Shown here piece by piece: positions 35,738 to 45,208 of a stretch of 64,000 bases of DNA; position 1 is the first letter of the stretch; each line of letters begins with the position of its first letter. Where the stretch lies: assembly GCA_035550515.1 (NCBI GenBank), contig DASZOZ010000013.1:1-64000 (forward strand). Reading direction: 5' to 3'. The notes beneath the pieces were generated by a model that was given only the letters and a program-made list of their open reading frames with translations, was not told the DNA's origin and searched no databases. Source of the stretch: DATARH01 sp035550515 (GTDB taxonomy: Bacteria; Pseudomonadota; Alphaproteobacteria; ATCC43930; CGMCC-115725). The translations under genes were made by a program, and so were the position numbers.

Positions 35738-36241
35738 TCAGGCAGCGTCCTCGGCTTCCATCTCGCTCTCCTCGCCCAGCGGCACGCCGGGCTCGGCCTT
35801 CGAGACGCGCAGCGTCATCGCCGATTTGACGTGGGCGACGTTGGGGGCCGAGGTCAGCTTGGTCGACAGAAAGCGCTGATAGCTGTCCCAGTCGGTCGCC
35901 ACGATCTTCAGCAGAAAATCGGTCTCGCCGGCGAGCATGTGCGCCTCGCGCACCTCCGGCCAGGAGCGGACCCGGTCCTCGAACGCCATCAGATCGCTTT
36001 CCGCCTGGCTGGCGAGCCCGACCTGGGCAAACACCGTCACCGGATAGCCGAGCGCCTCGGGGGCGAGCGCCGCATGATAGCCGCGGATCAGCCCCGCCTC
36101 TTCGAGCGCGCGTACCCGCCGCAGGCAAGGCGGCGCGGTGATGCCGGCCCGGCGGGCAAGCTCGACATTGGTCATGCGCCCGTCTTCCTGCAGGCATTGC
36201 AGGATGCGACGGTCGATACGGTCGAGTTTGATTCGCCGCAT
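35738..36241 (-). CDS. Lrp/AsnC-family transcriptional regulator
   Basis: 167 residues from the ATG at 36241. The winged helix-turn-helix is DRIDRRILQCLQEDGRMTNV with ARRAGITAPPCLRRVRALEE, and the RAM ligand domain includes MLAGETDFLLKIVATDWDSY. It probably senses an amino acid and regulates uptake or metabolism genes. It is convergent with greA and divergent from the ELM1-like gene, which could be a target. The acidic C-terminal tail is an extension beyond the usual 150 residues. Confidence 0.93.
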   Translation of the reverse strand: MRRIKLDRIDRRILQCLQEDGRMTNVELARRAGITAPPCLRRVRALEEAGLIRGYHAALAPEALGYPVTVFAQVGLASQAESDLMAFEDRVRSWPEVREAHMLAGETDFLLKIVATDWDSYQRFLSTKLTSAPNVAHVKSAMTLRVSKAEPGVPLGEESEMEAEDAA

Positions 36242-36356
36242 CGCCACTCCCTTAAATTCGCGGCGATCATAGGAAGCCGCTCTCGCCCGCGCAATTTTGT
36301 TGCGCCTGCAAGAGCCGTCCTTGCCCGGCCGCCGGAGTTTCCGTAAACCCAGCCCG

Positions 36357-37382
36357 ATGGTCGCCTTGCCCTTCAGCCAGGAGCTTTCGCCCGTGCCCGT
36401 CGGCGCGGCCGCGGCGCCGTCGGTCTGGGTGCTGCACGACGGCAAGGCCGGCATGGCGAGCCAGGCCCTCGGTCTCGCCGAGGCGGCCGGCTTTGCGTTT
36501 GTCGAACGGCCCCTCACGGTGCGCGCGCCCTGGGCCTGGCTGCCGCCGCAGCTTTGGGTCGCGGCGCTCGCCGCGGTGAACGATCGCGGGCTGCCGTTGC
36601 GCCCGCCCTGGCCCGATGTGGTGATCGGCTGCGGCCGCAACACCGTGGCGCCGGCACTGGCGATCCGTGCGGCCGCCGGCGGCCGAACCGTGCTAGCGCA
36701 GGTCCAGGACCCGCGCATCGGTCGCGACAGGTTCGACCTGATGGTGGTGCCGGAACACGACCGGCTGCGCGGCCCGCGCGTCGTCACCTCGAAAGGTGCG
36801 CTCAACCGGGTGACGCCGGACAAGCTCGCCGCGGCCCGGCGGCGGTTCCCGGCGTTGGAAACCCTGCCCCGGCCGATTATCGGCGTGCTGATCGGCGGCG
36901 CGAACCGCAGCTACCGGCTGCCGCTCGCCCGGCTCGCGACGATCGCCGACGGCATTGCCGCTTGCCTGCGCGAGACCGGCGGGGCGGCGGTCGTGACGCC
37001 ATCGCGGCGCACCGGCGCGGCCGGGACCGCGCTGTTGCGCGAGCGGCTCGCCGGACTGCCGGCGGCGATCTGGGACATGACCGGCGAGAACCCGTATTTC
37101 GCCTATCTCGCGGTCGCCGACGCGTTCCTGGTCACGGCGGATTCGGTCTCGATGGTCAGCGAGGCGGCGGCGACCGGAAAGCCGGTGCACATTATCGAAC
37201 TCGACGGTGGGGACGCCAAATTCGCCCGCTTCCATGCGGCGATGCGCCAAGCCGGGATCACCCGCCCGTTCACCGGGCGGATCGAGAGCTGGCGGTATCC
37301 GACGCTCGACGACACGGCGCGCGCCGGCGCCGCGTTGCGCGCGCTGGTGCAGGAGCGGCTGGCGGTGCTGCGCGCGTCATGA
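36357..37382 (+). CDS. ELM1-like (mitochondrial fission ELM1/GtrOC1 family) putative glycosyltransferase
   Basis: 341 residues from the ATG at 36357; the TTG at 36297 would add 20 unlikely residues. Family marks: VWVLHDGKAGMASQALGLAE, IGCGRNTVAPALAIR, VQDPRIGRDRFDLMVVPEHD, and TADSVSMVSEAAATGKPVHI. The fold is GT-B-like. In bacteria this family is associated with LPS or cell-envelope sugars. Its stop overlaps the next ATG (ATGA at 37379-37382), tying it to a double-PAP2 membrane phosphatase. Confidence 0.85.
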   Translation: MVALPFSQELSPVPVGAAAAPSVWVLHDGKAGMASQALGLAEAAGFAFVERPLTVRAPWAWLPPQLWVAALAAVNDRGLPLRPPWPDVVIGCGRNTVAPALAIRAAAGGRTVLAQVQDPRIGRDRFDLMVVPEHDRLRGPRVVTSKGALNRVTPDKLAAARRRFPALETLPRPIIGVLIGGANRSYRLPLARLATIADGIAACLRETGGAAVVTPSRRTGAAGTALLRERLAGLPAAIWDMTGENPYFAYLAVADAFLVTADSVSMVSEAAATGKPVHIIELDGGDAKFARFHAAMRQAGITRPFTGRIESWRYPTLDDTARAGAALRALVQERLAVLRAS

Positions 37383-38758
37383 AGGGCGTCGCCGTCTATG
37401 CCGCGGCGCTGGTCGCCAGCCTGGCGCTGTTCTGGCTGGTGCCGGGCGCCGACCTGTTTGTGAGCAGCCTGTTTTACGACCCGCAGCACGGTTTCTGGCT
37501 GGCGCCATGGCTGCCGATACGCATCGTCAACGGCTCGGCCCGCTGGCTCACCTGGGCGATCCTACTGGTGGCGCTCGGCAGCGCGATCTGGCTGCGGCTA
37601 CGCCGCCGGCCGCTCTGGCGGCTCGACCGCAATGCGCTGGTCTTTCTTGTCGCGGCCCTCGCCGTCGGACCGGGCATCGTCGTCAACTCGGTGCTGAAAG
37701 ACCACTGGGGACGCGCCCGGCCCTATCAGGTGACGGCGTTCGGCGGCACGCACGATTTCACGCCGGCGCCGCTCCCCGCCGACCAGTGCGCCAAGAACTG
37801 TTCCTTTGTCTCGGGTCATGCGGCGGTCGGGTTCTCGCTGATCGGCTTCGCCTTCCTGCTGCCGGCGGGACGGCGGCGCGCCCAGGCGATCGGCGCGGCG
37901 CTGGCGCTGGGCGGGCTGATCGGGCTCGGCCGGATTGCCGCGGGCCATCATTTCCCGTCGGACGTGATCGATGCCGGGCTCGTCGTGGTGGGGATGAGCT
38001 GGCTCCTGCATCGCTGGCTCGTGGTGCATGACGGGGCGACGCCGATCCTCGCCTGTGTCGCGCGGCTGCGGCAGACGCCCGAGGGCCGTCGCATCCTGTG
38101 GGCCGAAGGGCTGCTCCTGTTCGAGGCGGCGTCGATGATCTGGTTCGACCGGGCAGTCGCGGATTTCTTTCACCAGCACGTCCGGTCGCTGCAGCCGTTT
38201 TTCCTTGTCGTGCAGCGATTCGGTCTCGGCTGGCCGTGGCTGGCCGCCAGTGCGCTGGCCTTTGCCGTGCTGCGCTGGGGCGGCTCGTGGGAGCGGCTGC
38301 GCCCGTACGACGGCCGGATGCGCGCCGTCGCCTATCGGCCCGGCTTTATCTTTGTCGCCGTGGCGGCGGCTGGGCTGGTCGCCGACGTGCTGAAAATCAC
38401 CGTCGGCCGCACCCGGCCGAAACTGTTGTTCGCCGACGGCAGTTACGATTTCACCTGGTTCGGCCTGCACGCTGACCATTGGTCTTTTCCCTCGGGCCAC
38501 GCGACGACGGCGGCGGCGCTGGCGACCGCGCTGTGGTGCCTGTGGCCGCGGCCGGTCTGGCTGTATGTCGCCGCGGCCGGGCTGATCGCGGTGAGCCGGG
38601 TGGTGACCGGCCAGCATTATCTGAGCGACGTCGTGGCCGGCGCGGCGATCGGCGTGGTGGTGGTGCGCGTCACCGCGGCCTGGATGTTGCGGCCGCGGTC
38701 CGCCGACCCGGCGGCGGCGGTCGTCGAAGGCGCTGCAAGCTCCTCGCCGGCCTTGTAG
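37379..38758 (+). CDS. tandem PAP2-family membrane phosphatase (two catalytic domains)
   Basis: 459 residues with two complete PAP2 catalytic sets. The first is K107DHWGRARP, SGH at 145-147 and R185-x4-H190 with Asp195. The second is KITVGRTRP, PSGHATTAAA and SRVVTGQHYLSD. About ten or more hydrophobic helices surround them. Most PAP2 lipid phosphatases have one domain, so this is a fusion or duplication. Both sites look intact. Role inferred: dephosphorylating lipid A, undecaprenyl pyrophosphate or phosphatidylglycerol phosphate on the periplasmic side, coupled to the ELM1-like transferase. Confidence 0.88.
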   Translation: MKGVAVYAAALVASLALFWLVPGADLFVSSLFYDPQHGFWLAPWLPIRIVNGSARWLTWAILLVALGSAIWLRLRRRPLWRLDRNALVFLVAALAVGPGIVVNSVLKDHWGRARPYQVTAFGGTHDFTPAPLPADQCAKNCSFVSGHAAVGFSLIGFAFLLPAGRRRAQAIGAALALGGLIGLGRIAAGHHFPSDVIDAGLVVVGMSWLLHRWLVVHDGATPILACVARLRQTPEGRRILWAEGLLLFEAASMIWFDRAVADFFHQHVRSLQPFFLVVQRFGLGWPWLAASALAFAVLRWGGSWERLRPYDGRMRAVAYRPGFIFVAVAAAGLVADVLKITVGRTRPKLLFADGSYDFTWFGLHADHWSFPSGHATTAAALATALWCLWPRPVWLYVAAAGLIAVSRVVTGQHYLSDVVAGAAIGVVVVRVTAAWMLRPRSADPAAAVVEGAASSSPAL

Positions 38759-38767
38759 GATAGGCCG

Positions 38768-40666
38768 ATGGCCTTGCGCATCGACACGTTCGACAATGTC
38801 CGCGGCGGCAACGCGTTGTACAAGGCGCTGGCCCATCCGCTGGCCGCGGCGCCCGGCCGGGCGCTGGTCGAGCGGCTCAAGCGCTACGGCAAGGTCGCGC
38901 TCGTCGACCCGCGCGGCGCGGCGGAAGGCTTCGCCGAGCTGTTCGACCTCACCGGTGTCGAGATCGCCGGCGTCTATGTCCAGGACGTCGCCCGCATCGG
39001 CAAGGAAACGCTCGGCTGCTGCTGCCGGGGCGTGCCCGAGCTGGCGGCCTGCGGCGCGCCGGCGGTGCTGGTCGCGAGTTTCGACGCCGACCGGCTGATC
39101 GCCCAGGCCGCGCCGTTCCTCCCCGGCAATTGCGACCTCTTCAGCCTCGACGAGTTGCGCATCCCGGCGGAGCGGCTGACCAAGCCGCGCCGCTATCTCG
39201 ACCCGCTGAATTTCGCCACCAATTTCGCCTTGTTCCGCGATACCGGGACGATCCACACACGGCTGGTGACGGCGAATTACTGGTCGCGCTACGGCGCGAC
39301 CGGCATCACCGTCTGGCTCACGCTGTTCGACGGCGCCGGCGAGGTCATCGCCGAATGGCCGGAGCCCGTCGTCGCCGCCGATGGCTCGATCGTCGTCGAC
39401 AGCCGCGAGGTGCGCCGCCGCTTCGGCCTCGGCGATTTTGCCGGACAGCTGTTTCTGCACGTCGCCGGCGCCGCCGGGCACGACGTGGTCAAATACGCGC
39501 TCGACATCTACGGCGAGGACGACCGGGCGCTGTCGTGCACACATGACGCCAATGCCTGGCCGGCCGACCGCTATGCCGGGCTGCCGGCGCCGGCGGCGGG
39601 CGAGCGGGTCGTGCTGTGGCTGCAGAACTCGCATGCCGCGCCGATCCCGTCCGGAGCGATCGGGCTGTCGGTGATGGGCGGCCAGCACATCGCGACGCTG
39701 GACGAACCGATCGCCGGGTTTGCGACCCGCGCCGTCGATGTCGCCGAACTGCTGCCCGACCTCGCCTGGCCGGCGCAGATCGAGCTGCACGCCGGCAAGC
39801 ACATGGTCCGCCCGCGCTACGAGGTGATCGCCGCGACGCGGCGGCGCATGGCGCATGTCAATGTCGAGCGCGGCGACCTCAAGCCCAACCCGGAGCTGCC
39901 GGGGCTCGCCGCGAGTCTGGGCAAGGGCTATCTGCTGCCGGCGCCGATCCTGCCGCGCGACGCATGGCAGAGCCTGCTCCTGCCGACACCGATGGCCGTC
40001 ACCCAGGCGGAGCTGCCGGTCGCGGCGACCGTTTACGACCCGGAAGGACGGGAGGTCGCGCGCCGCCGCCTCGGCCGGCTGCCGCGCGCGCATCGCCAAG
40101 CGCTCGACCTCGACCCGCTGACGGCGGCGCTCGGCGACGGCTATGGCCATGTCGAGCTCGCCTACGACTTTGCCGAGGGCGGCGAGGCCGACGGCTGGCT
40201 GCACGCGCTGTTCCGCTATCGCCATCGGCAGAGCGGACACGCCGCCGAAACGAGCTTTGGCGCGCATGTCTTCAACACGATCCTCACCTATCGCGACGAG
40301 CCGCAATCCTATTCGGGACCGCCGCCCGGCTTGTCGACGCGGCTGTTTCTGCGGCTGGGGGACGGGACGCACGACACGCTGTGCCATCTGATCTATCCGG
40401 CGTCGCTGCCGTGGCGGGCCAAGAGCGCGACCGACATCATCCTGCATGACGGCGGCGGCGGCGAAATCGCCCACCAACCGCTGGCAATTCCGTGTTCGGG
40501 GTCGCGCTTCTGGCACTATCACGCGCTGTTCGATGCGAACACCCGCGCGGCCGCGGGTCCGCGGGCCTATATCGTGATCCGCGACACGACGTGCCGGCTG
40601 TTCGGCTATCACGGGCTGATCGGACGCGACGGCGGGTTCAGCCTCGATCACATGTTTGGTTATTGA
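38768..40666 (+). CDS. large conserved protein of unknown function
   Basis: 632 residues, nine bases after the PAP2 gene. No signal peptide or membrane helix. I do not recognise a named family. Visible features: an N-terminal region (DTFDNVRGGNALYKALAHPL, LVERLKRYGKVALVDPRG) that looks like a Rossmann-type segment, a run of three cysteines (LGCCCRGVPE, near 83-85), and many beta-rich stretches with Trp/Tyr/His such as YWSRYGATGITVWLTLFDG. Its operon position suggests a job in the same envelope pathway. Confidence 0.7.
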   Translation: MALRIDTFDNVRGGNALYKALAHPLAAAPGRALVERLKRYGKVALVDPRGAAEGFAELFDLTGVEIAGVYVQDVARIGKETLGCCCRGVPELAACGAPAVLVASFDADRLIAQAAPFLPGNCDLFSLDELRIPAERLTKPRRYLDPLNFATNFALFRDTGTIHTRLVTANYWSRYGATGITVWLTLFDGAGEVIAEWPEPVVAADGSIVVDSREVRRRFGLGDFAGQLFLHVAGAAGHDVVKYALDIYGEDDRALSCTHDANAWPADRYAGLPAPAAGERVVLWLQNSHAAPIPSGAIGLSVMGGQHIATLDEPIAGFATRAVDVAELLPDLAWPAQIELHAGKHMVRPRYEVIAATRRRMAHVNVERGDLKPNPELPGLAASLGKGYLLPAPILPRDAWQSLLLPTPMAVTQAELPVAATVYDPEGREVARRRLGRLPRAHRQALDLDPLTAALGDGYGHVELAYDFAEGGEADGWLHALFRYRHRQSGHAAETSFGAHVFNTILTYRDEPQSYSGPPPGLSTRLFLRLGDGTHDTLCHLIYPASLPWRAKSATDIILHDGGGGEIAHQPLAIPCSGSRFWHYHALFDANTRAAAGPRAYIVIRDTTCRLFGYHGLIGRDGGFSLDHMFGY

Positions 40667-40745
40667 GCGGGCGTTTCCGGGCGCTTAAGCCTCCCGCTTT
40701 GCGCAAAAATGGTATAGTACGCTGTCCAATCGATTGGAAATCGTG

Positions 40746-41717
40746 ATGCCTGAGCATCATCACAGCAAGGTCTTGATTATCGGCGCCGGTCCCGCCGGGT
40801 TTACCGCCGCGATCTATGCGGCGCGGGCGAATCTGCAACCGACGCTGCTCGGCGGCCTGCAGCCGGGCGGCCAGCTGACGATCACCACCGATGTCGAGAA
40901 CTATCCGGGCTTTGCCGACGTCATCCAGGGTCCGTGGCTCATGGAGCAGATGCAGGCCCAGGCCGAGCATGTCGGCACCAGGATCCTGCTCGACCTCGCG
41001 GTGAAGGCGGATTTGTCGCGGCGGCCGTTTGTCGTGACCGGCGATTCGGGGGATACGTTCACCGCCGATGCGCTGATCCTGGCGACCGGCGCGCAGGCGC
41101 GCTGGCTCTGCCTGCCGAGCGAGGAGGCCTATCGCGGGTTCGGCGTCTCGGCTTGCGCGACCTGCGACGGCTTCTTTTTCCGCGACAAGGAGGTCGTCGT
41201 CGTCGGCGGCGGCAACACCGCGGTCGAGGAAGCGATCTACCTGACCAACCACGCCAGCCGGGTGACGCTGATCCATCGCCGCGACACGCTGCGCGCCGAG
41301 AAGATCCTGCAGGACCGGCTGTTCCGCAACCCGAAGATCGCCGTCATCTGGGACCACGTCGTCGACGAGATCCTCGGCGTCCCGGAGCCGCCCGAGGTGA
41401 CCGGCGTGCGGCTGCGCAACGTCAAGACCGGCGCGCTCAGCGAGCGGGCCTGCGAGGGCGTGTTCATCGCGATCGGCCACACCCCGGTCACCGAACTGGT
41501 CGCCGGCCAGTTGCGGCTCGACGCCGAGGGCTATGTGATCACCCGGCCCGATTCGACGGCGACCGACATTCCCGGCGTGTTTGCCGCGGGGGACGTCAAG
41601 GACAAGGTGTTTCGCCAGGCGGTCACCGCCGCCGGCATGGGCTGCATGGCGGCGCTGGAAGCCGAGAAGTTTCTCGCGGCGCAGGAGGATGCCGCGCCGG
41701 CGCGCGCGGCCGAATAA
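40746..41717 (+). CDS. trxB: thioredoxin-disulfide reductase
   Basis: 323 residues from the ATG at 40746; a TTG four codons earlier is less likely. FAD motif VLIIGAGPAGFTAAIYAARA, redox pair CATC in SACATCDGFFFRD near residue 140, NADPH motif VVVVGGGNTAVEEAIYL, and the C-terminal FAD motif GVFAAGDVKDKVFRQAVTAA. It reduces thioredoxin with NADPH. A TATAGT hexamer lies at 40713-40718 but without a convincing -35. The LysR gene follows after 18 bases. Confidence 0.97.
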   Translation: MPEHHHSKVLIIGAGPAGFTAAIYAARANLQPTLLGGLQPGGQLTITTDVENYPGFADVIQGPWLMEQMQAQAEHVGTRILLDLAVKADLSRRPFVVTGDSGDTFTADALILATGAQARWLCLPSEEAYRGFGVSACATCDGFFFRDKEVVVVGGGNTAVEEAIYLTNHASRVTLIHRRDTLRAEKILQDRLFRNPKIAVIWDHVVDEILGVPEPPEVTGVRLRNVKTGALSERACEGVFIAIGHTPVTELVAGQLRLDAEGYVITRPDSTATDIPGVFAAGDVKDKVFRQAVTAAGMGCMAALEAEKFLAAQEDAAPARAAE

Positions 41718-41735
41718 ACTAGGGGGACGGTCCCC

Positions 41736-42638
41736 ATGGCGATGGATTGGGACAAACTTCGCGTCTTTCACGCGGTGGCCGAGGCCGGCAGCTTTACCCA
41801 TGCCGGGGAATCGCTGAACCTCAGCCAGTCGGCGGTGAGCCGCCAGATCAGCGCGCTCGAGGAAAGCCTCAGCGTGCCGCTGTTCCACCGCCATGCACGC
41901 GGCCTGATCCTCACCGAGCAGGGCGAGCTGCTGTTCAAGACCGCCCGCGAGGTTTTCGCCAAGCTGGCGATGGCCGAGGGGCTGATCTCCGAATCCAAGG
42001 ACCGGCCGAAAGGGCCGCTCAAGATCACCACCACCGTGGCGTTCGGCTCGATCTGGCTGACGCCGCGGATCCGCGAATTCCTCGACCTTTATCCGGAAAT
42101 CCAGGTCAGCCTGGTGGTCGACGATTCCGAGCTCGACCTGTCGATGCGCGAAGCCGATGTCGCGATCCGCATGTCGCCGCCGCGCCAGCCCGACCTGATC
42201 CAGCGCCACCTGGTCAGCGTCCAGGTGCATATCTACGCGACCAGCGAATACCTGCAGCGATACGGCACGCCGCAGCGGCCGGAAGACCTGGAGGAGCACC
42301 GCATCATCATCTACGGCGAGGACGCGCGCCCGCCGGTGCCGGGGGTCAACTGGCTGATCGAGGTCGGCGCCAAGTCCGGGCAGGACCGCCGGCCGATCCT
42401 CACCGTCAACAACACCTACGGCATGCTGCGGGCGATCACCAGCGGGCTGGGCATTGCCGCGCTGCCCGATTTCGTCGCCAACGAGCACAACAATCTGGTG
42501 CGGGTGCTGCCGGAAGTGTCGGGGCCGCCCAACGAAGCCTATTTCGTCTACCCGGAAGAGCTGCGCACCTCGAAGCGCATCAGCGTGTTCCGCGATTTCC
42601 TGCTGCGCAAGGTCGCCGAAGGCCGCCTGGGCGGCTGA
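41736..42638 (+). CDS. LysR-family transcriptional regulator
   Basis: 300 residues. The N-terminal helix-turn-helix is WDKLRVFHAVAEAGSFTHAG with SLNLSQSAVSRQISALEESL, and the remainder is the periplasmic-binding-like effector domain. It sits directly behind trxB, an arrangement seen in other Alphaproteobacteria. Target genes and ligand are unknown. It is the last intact core gene before the accessory island. Confidence 0.95.
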   Translation: MAMDWDKLRVFHAVAEAGSFTHAGESLNLSQSAVSRQISALEESLSVPLFHRHARGLILTEQGELLFKTAREVFAKLAMAEGLISESKDRPKGPLKITTTVAFGSIWLTPRIREFLDLYPEIQVSLVVDDSELDLSMREADVAIRMSPPRQPDLIQRHLVSVQVHIYATSEYLQRYGTPQRPEDLEEHRIIIYGEDARPPVPGVNWLIEVGAKSGQDRRPILTVNNTYGMLRAITSGLGIAALPDFVANEHNNLVRVLPEVSGPPNEAYFVYPEELRTSKRISVFRDFLLRKVAEGRLGG

Positions 42639-43129
42639 GGCTCACGCCATCTCAGCGCGCGCTGAACCCCGCGACGGGCGAAATCCGGCGGCGCATTCGG
42701 GTAGGCTGACGTTCATCAAGTCTTATAGAACTTTTTGTTACCACCCAAACCCGGATATTCGCGCGGCATTCGAACTGCTGGGCAGTTTGAACCTGAAGCT
42801 TAACTGCCAGCCAAAGGCACAATCGAACCGCACGTAGGCGCGGCCGCGCTTGCGACGTATGAACCTGAAGCTTAACTGCCAGCCAAAGGCACTCAAACGA
42901 TATCGGGAACTACCGATCCCGTCCTCATCTTGAGTGCACGCTATCCACCGACGACTCTACCAATGTCGTCAGCTAAGGACTGCTATCCCCTGTTCGTCCC
43001 GGCGAGGCCCTCCGGGCGCGTCCAGAGGCGATTCACGTCAGATTCACGCTACCTGCGCTCTGTTCCGTCCGACGCGAAAGAAGCGCTGTAGTCGCCTGAA
43101 ACCGGCGGCTCGGGCGCGACGCAGGAAAA
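42639..43129 (+). other. 491-base gap at the left edge of the accessory island
   Basis: No convincing gene. The stretch is less GC-rich than its surroundings around 42716-42740 (TCTTATAGAACTTTTTGTTA). It contains a pair of 33-base direct repeats (annotated separately) and then sequence without visible structure up to the peroxidase pseudogene. Candidate short frames on both strands have no family likeness. It marks the change from intact core genes to disrupted ones. Confidence 0.6.
42788..42892 (+). repeat. pair of identical 33-base direct repeats with a 39-base spacer
   Basis: The same 33 bases occur at 42788-42820 and 42860-42892. They begin TGAACCTGAAGC and end CAGCCAAAGGCAC. The first copy is preceded by CTGGGCAGTT, which can pair with the AACTGCCAG inside the repeat. 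The repeat and spacer lengths look like one CRISPR unit, but there are only two copies, no further units and no cas gene nearby. Confidence 0.85.
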
Positions 43130-44774
43130 ATGGGGACCAAGTCCATGACGGCACATCGCGCACTGCCAACCCCAGCCCTCGGACAAACCAGCGACCTCAC
43201 GGCGTTGCCGGGAACGAGCTCTGGCTGTCGCAACCTGTTCGGAGACGTGCCGGCTGAGGAACGCTATCGCGGCTTTGGCTTCGACGAGGCCGAGCGGCTC
43301 AAGAACCGCCAGATGTTCCGCTGGCTGGCCGCCCGGTTCGCCGAGCCTTACGCCTGGCCAGATGGCAACCCCGACAACCGCCGCATTTCAGCGGGCTATA
43401 TCTATTTTGCCCAGTTCGTGATCCACGATGTCGTCTTAAGCTTGGCCGACCTACCGGATTTGGAGACCGGCACCATTTGGCCGCGGAACTATCGATCGAG
43501 CCGGCTCATGCTCGATGCGATCTACGGCACTGGCCCGCTGGCCGACCCGGTGCTTTACAGTTCCTGCCCGGCGCTTCCGCCGGCTAAAAGCTTTTTGCGC
43601 ATCGGCGGCAGGGATTGCGCCGGGCCACTGCGCGACCTGCCGCGCTCGCCATGCCCCTTTACCAGCAAGCCCGCCTATTCCGATGTCCTGATCGCCGACG
43701 CGCGCAATGACGACCATGTCATCATTGCGCAGCTCACCGTCGTCTTTCACCTGCTGCACAACATCGTCTACAGCGCGCTCGTCGGCAAAAACCCTTCCGA
43801 ACCCGATTTGCGAGTATTCGCGCTGGCGCAAAGGGTTGTCACCCGCGTCTACCGGCAAATCCTCATCGGCGATCTGCTAAAGAAGCTGCTGCACCCGGCA
43901 GTGTACGACGCGTTCTGGAGCGGCGCGACGACGCGGCTGGCGAGAGGAGCGACGCGCGGATGCCGCTCGAGTTTTCCCACGCGGCAGCCCGCTTCGGCCA
44001 CTTCATGGCGCGTGACCGTTACCAGATTAACGACGATCCCAACCTCCAGCCAGACGATCAGGGCATTAAGAGCATGCTGCGCCAGACTTCGGCCATTCGG
44101 CCGGAGGCCATGCCCCTGGCGCCGAAGTGGCTGATCGACTGGGGAACCCTGTTCGACAAAGCCGCCCCCGCCACGCTGCGCGCGCGGCGGTTTGGGCCGG
44201 CGATGGCACCCGCGCTGGTCTATCCCGACCCTTTCCCGAACGCTGACAATCCCGCGAAGCCGCCGGACGACATTGGCGGGCTTGTCTATCGCGACCTGCT
44301 GCGTGGCGGCGAGGCGGACCTTCGATCGGTTCGTTCGATTGTCGAAAAGCTGCCGGCCGCCGTTGCCGCGCTGTCGCCGCTCGTCAAGGAGGGCGCGGTC
44401 GATCCCGCGCCGGTCGTCGCATGGCTCAAAGCCGGAGGTGCCGGCGACCCATCCGCGGCCGAGATCGACTACATGAACTGCATCGCGGGCGATGTTCCGC
44501 TTTTACTGTTCATGCTAATCGAGGCCGCCGCGACAAGCCTGCCAGACGCCGATATCCGCAACGGCGAGTGCCTTGGCCCGGTCGGCTCCTGGATTTTGGG
44601 CGATTTCTTTTTTGACGAGTATTCGCGCGCGCGTTCGATCGTCGAAGAGACGCCGCGTCCCTTGACGCGCTGAACCAGGTATTCGAGGGCGGCCCTCCCA
44701 CCTCGATGCCCATGCTTATTGAAGCGGTCTCCAACCGCAAAGGTTGGAGCGGTGCGACGCCCAAATTCTGGTGA
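43130..44774 (+). pseudogene. animal-type heme peroxidase, frameshifted
   Basis: Family motifs lie in consecutive frames. The first frame (43130 to about 43950) has the distal-side YFAQFVIHDVV, the YGTGPLADP region and ADARNDDHVIIAQLTVVFH. The second (about 43945-44650) has the proximal-side PLEFSHAAARFGHFMARDRY. A third (to the TGA at 44774) continues as DALNQVFEGGPPTSM. Two single-base shifts, near 43950 and near 44645, would restore one protein of about 545 residues. Such bacterial peroxidases oxidise small substrates or fatty acids. Either the gene is dead or the assembly has indel errors here. Confidence 0.8.
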
Positions 44775-44798
44775 AACCAACGCGGAGAGGAGCACATC

Positions 44799-45195
44799 AT
44801 GCCGCCTATGTGGAAGCGCGTGGACATTATTGATCATGCTTTGCTGGGCCGCCGAATGGTCGACTGGACACTAAATCGTCGGCCGCGGCCGACGACGATG
44901 GACGCGCTCGTCGCGGACGTAGCGGGGGCGCTCGCCGTGCGCGATCGCACCAAGACCACGACGTTCGGCGGCTTCATCGATACGCCGATCGAGACGCTGC
45001 TGTTCCGATTGCCGCCGGCTTCGATGATCCAACAGGCCGAGACTACGTATACGGGACCCGGCCTTCGACATCGTCAACTATCCCCTGCCGCAATATTACG
45101 GCGTTGACCTCAACAAGTTGAAGCAGACAGGGATGACGGCGGCCGAGCTGTTCTATTCTCGGGTCGGCGACTACACCACGCAGGAATGCGAGTAG
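44799..45195 (+). pseudogene. small unidentified gene, frameshifted
   Basis: It starts with an ATG behind GGAGAGGAG. Frame one reads about 80 residues (MPPMWKRVDIIDHALLGRR ... DTPIETLLFRLPP). From about 45055 the sensible reading moves to another frame, RDPAFDIVNYPLPQYYG ... RVGDYTTQECE, with a TAG at 45193. Joined, it would be about 131 residues. I do not recognise the family. It lies directly downstream of the peroxidase and may have been its partner. Confidence 0.5.
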
Positions 45196-45208
45196 CCTAT
45201 ACCGGCAG

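Noticed and set aside
37598..40651. 1017-codon minus-strand open frame
   Set aside because: Antisense to the PAP2 gene and the 632-residue gene; Arg/Gln-rich low-complexity translation and no ribosome site.
42788..42892. CRISPR array
   Set aside because: Only two repeat copies and one spacer, no cas genes, no leader; recorded as a direct repeat instead.
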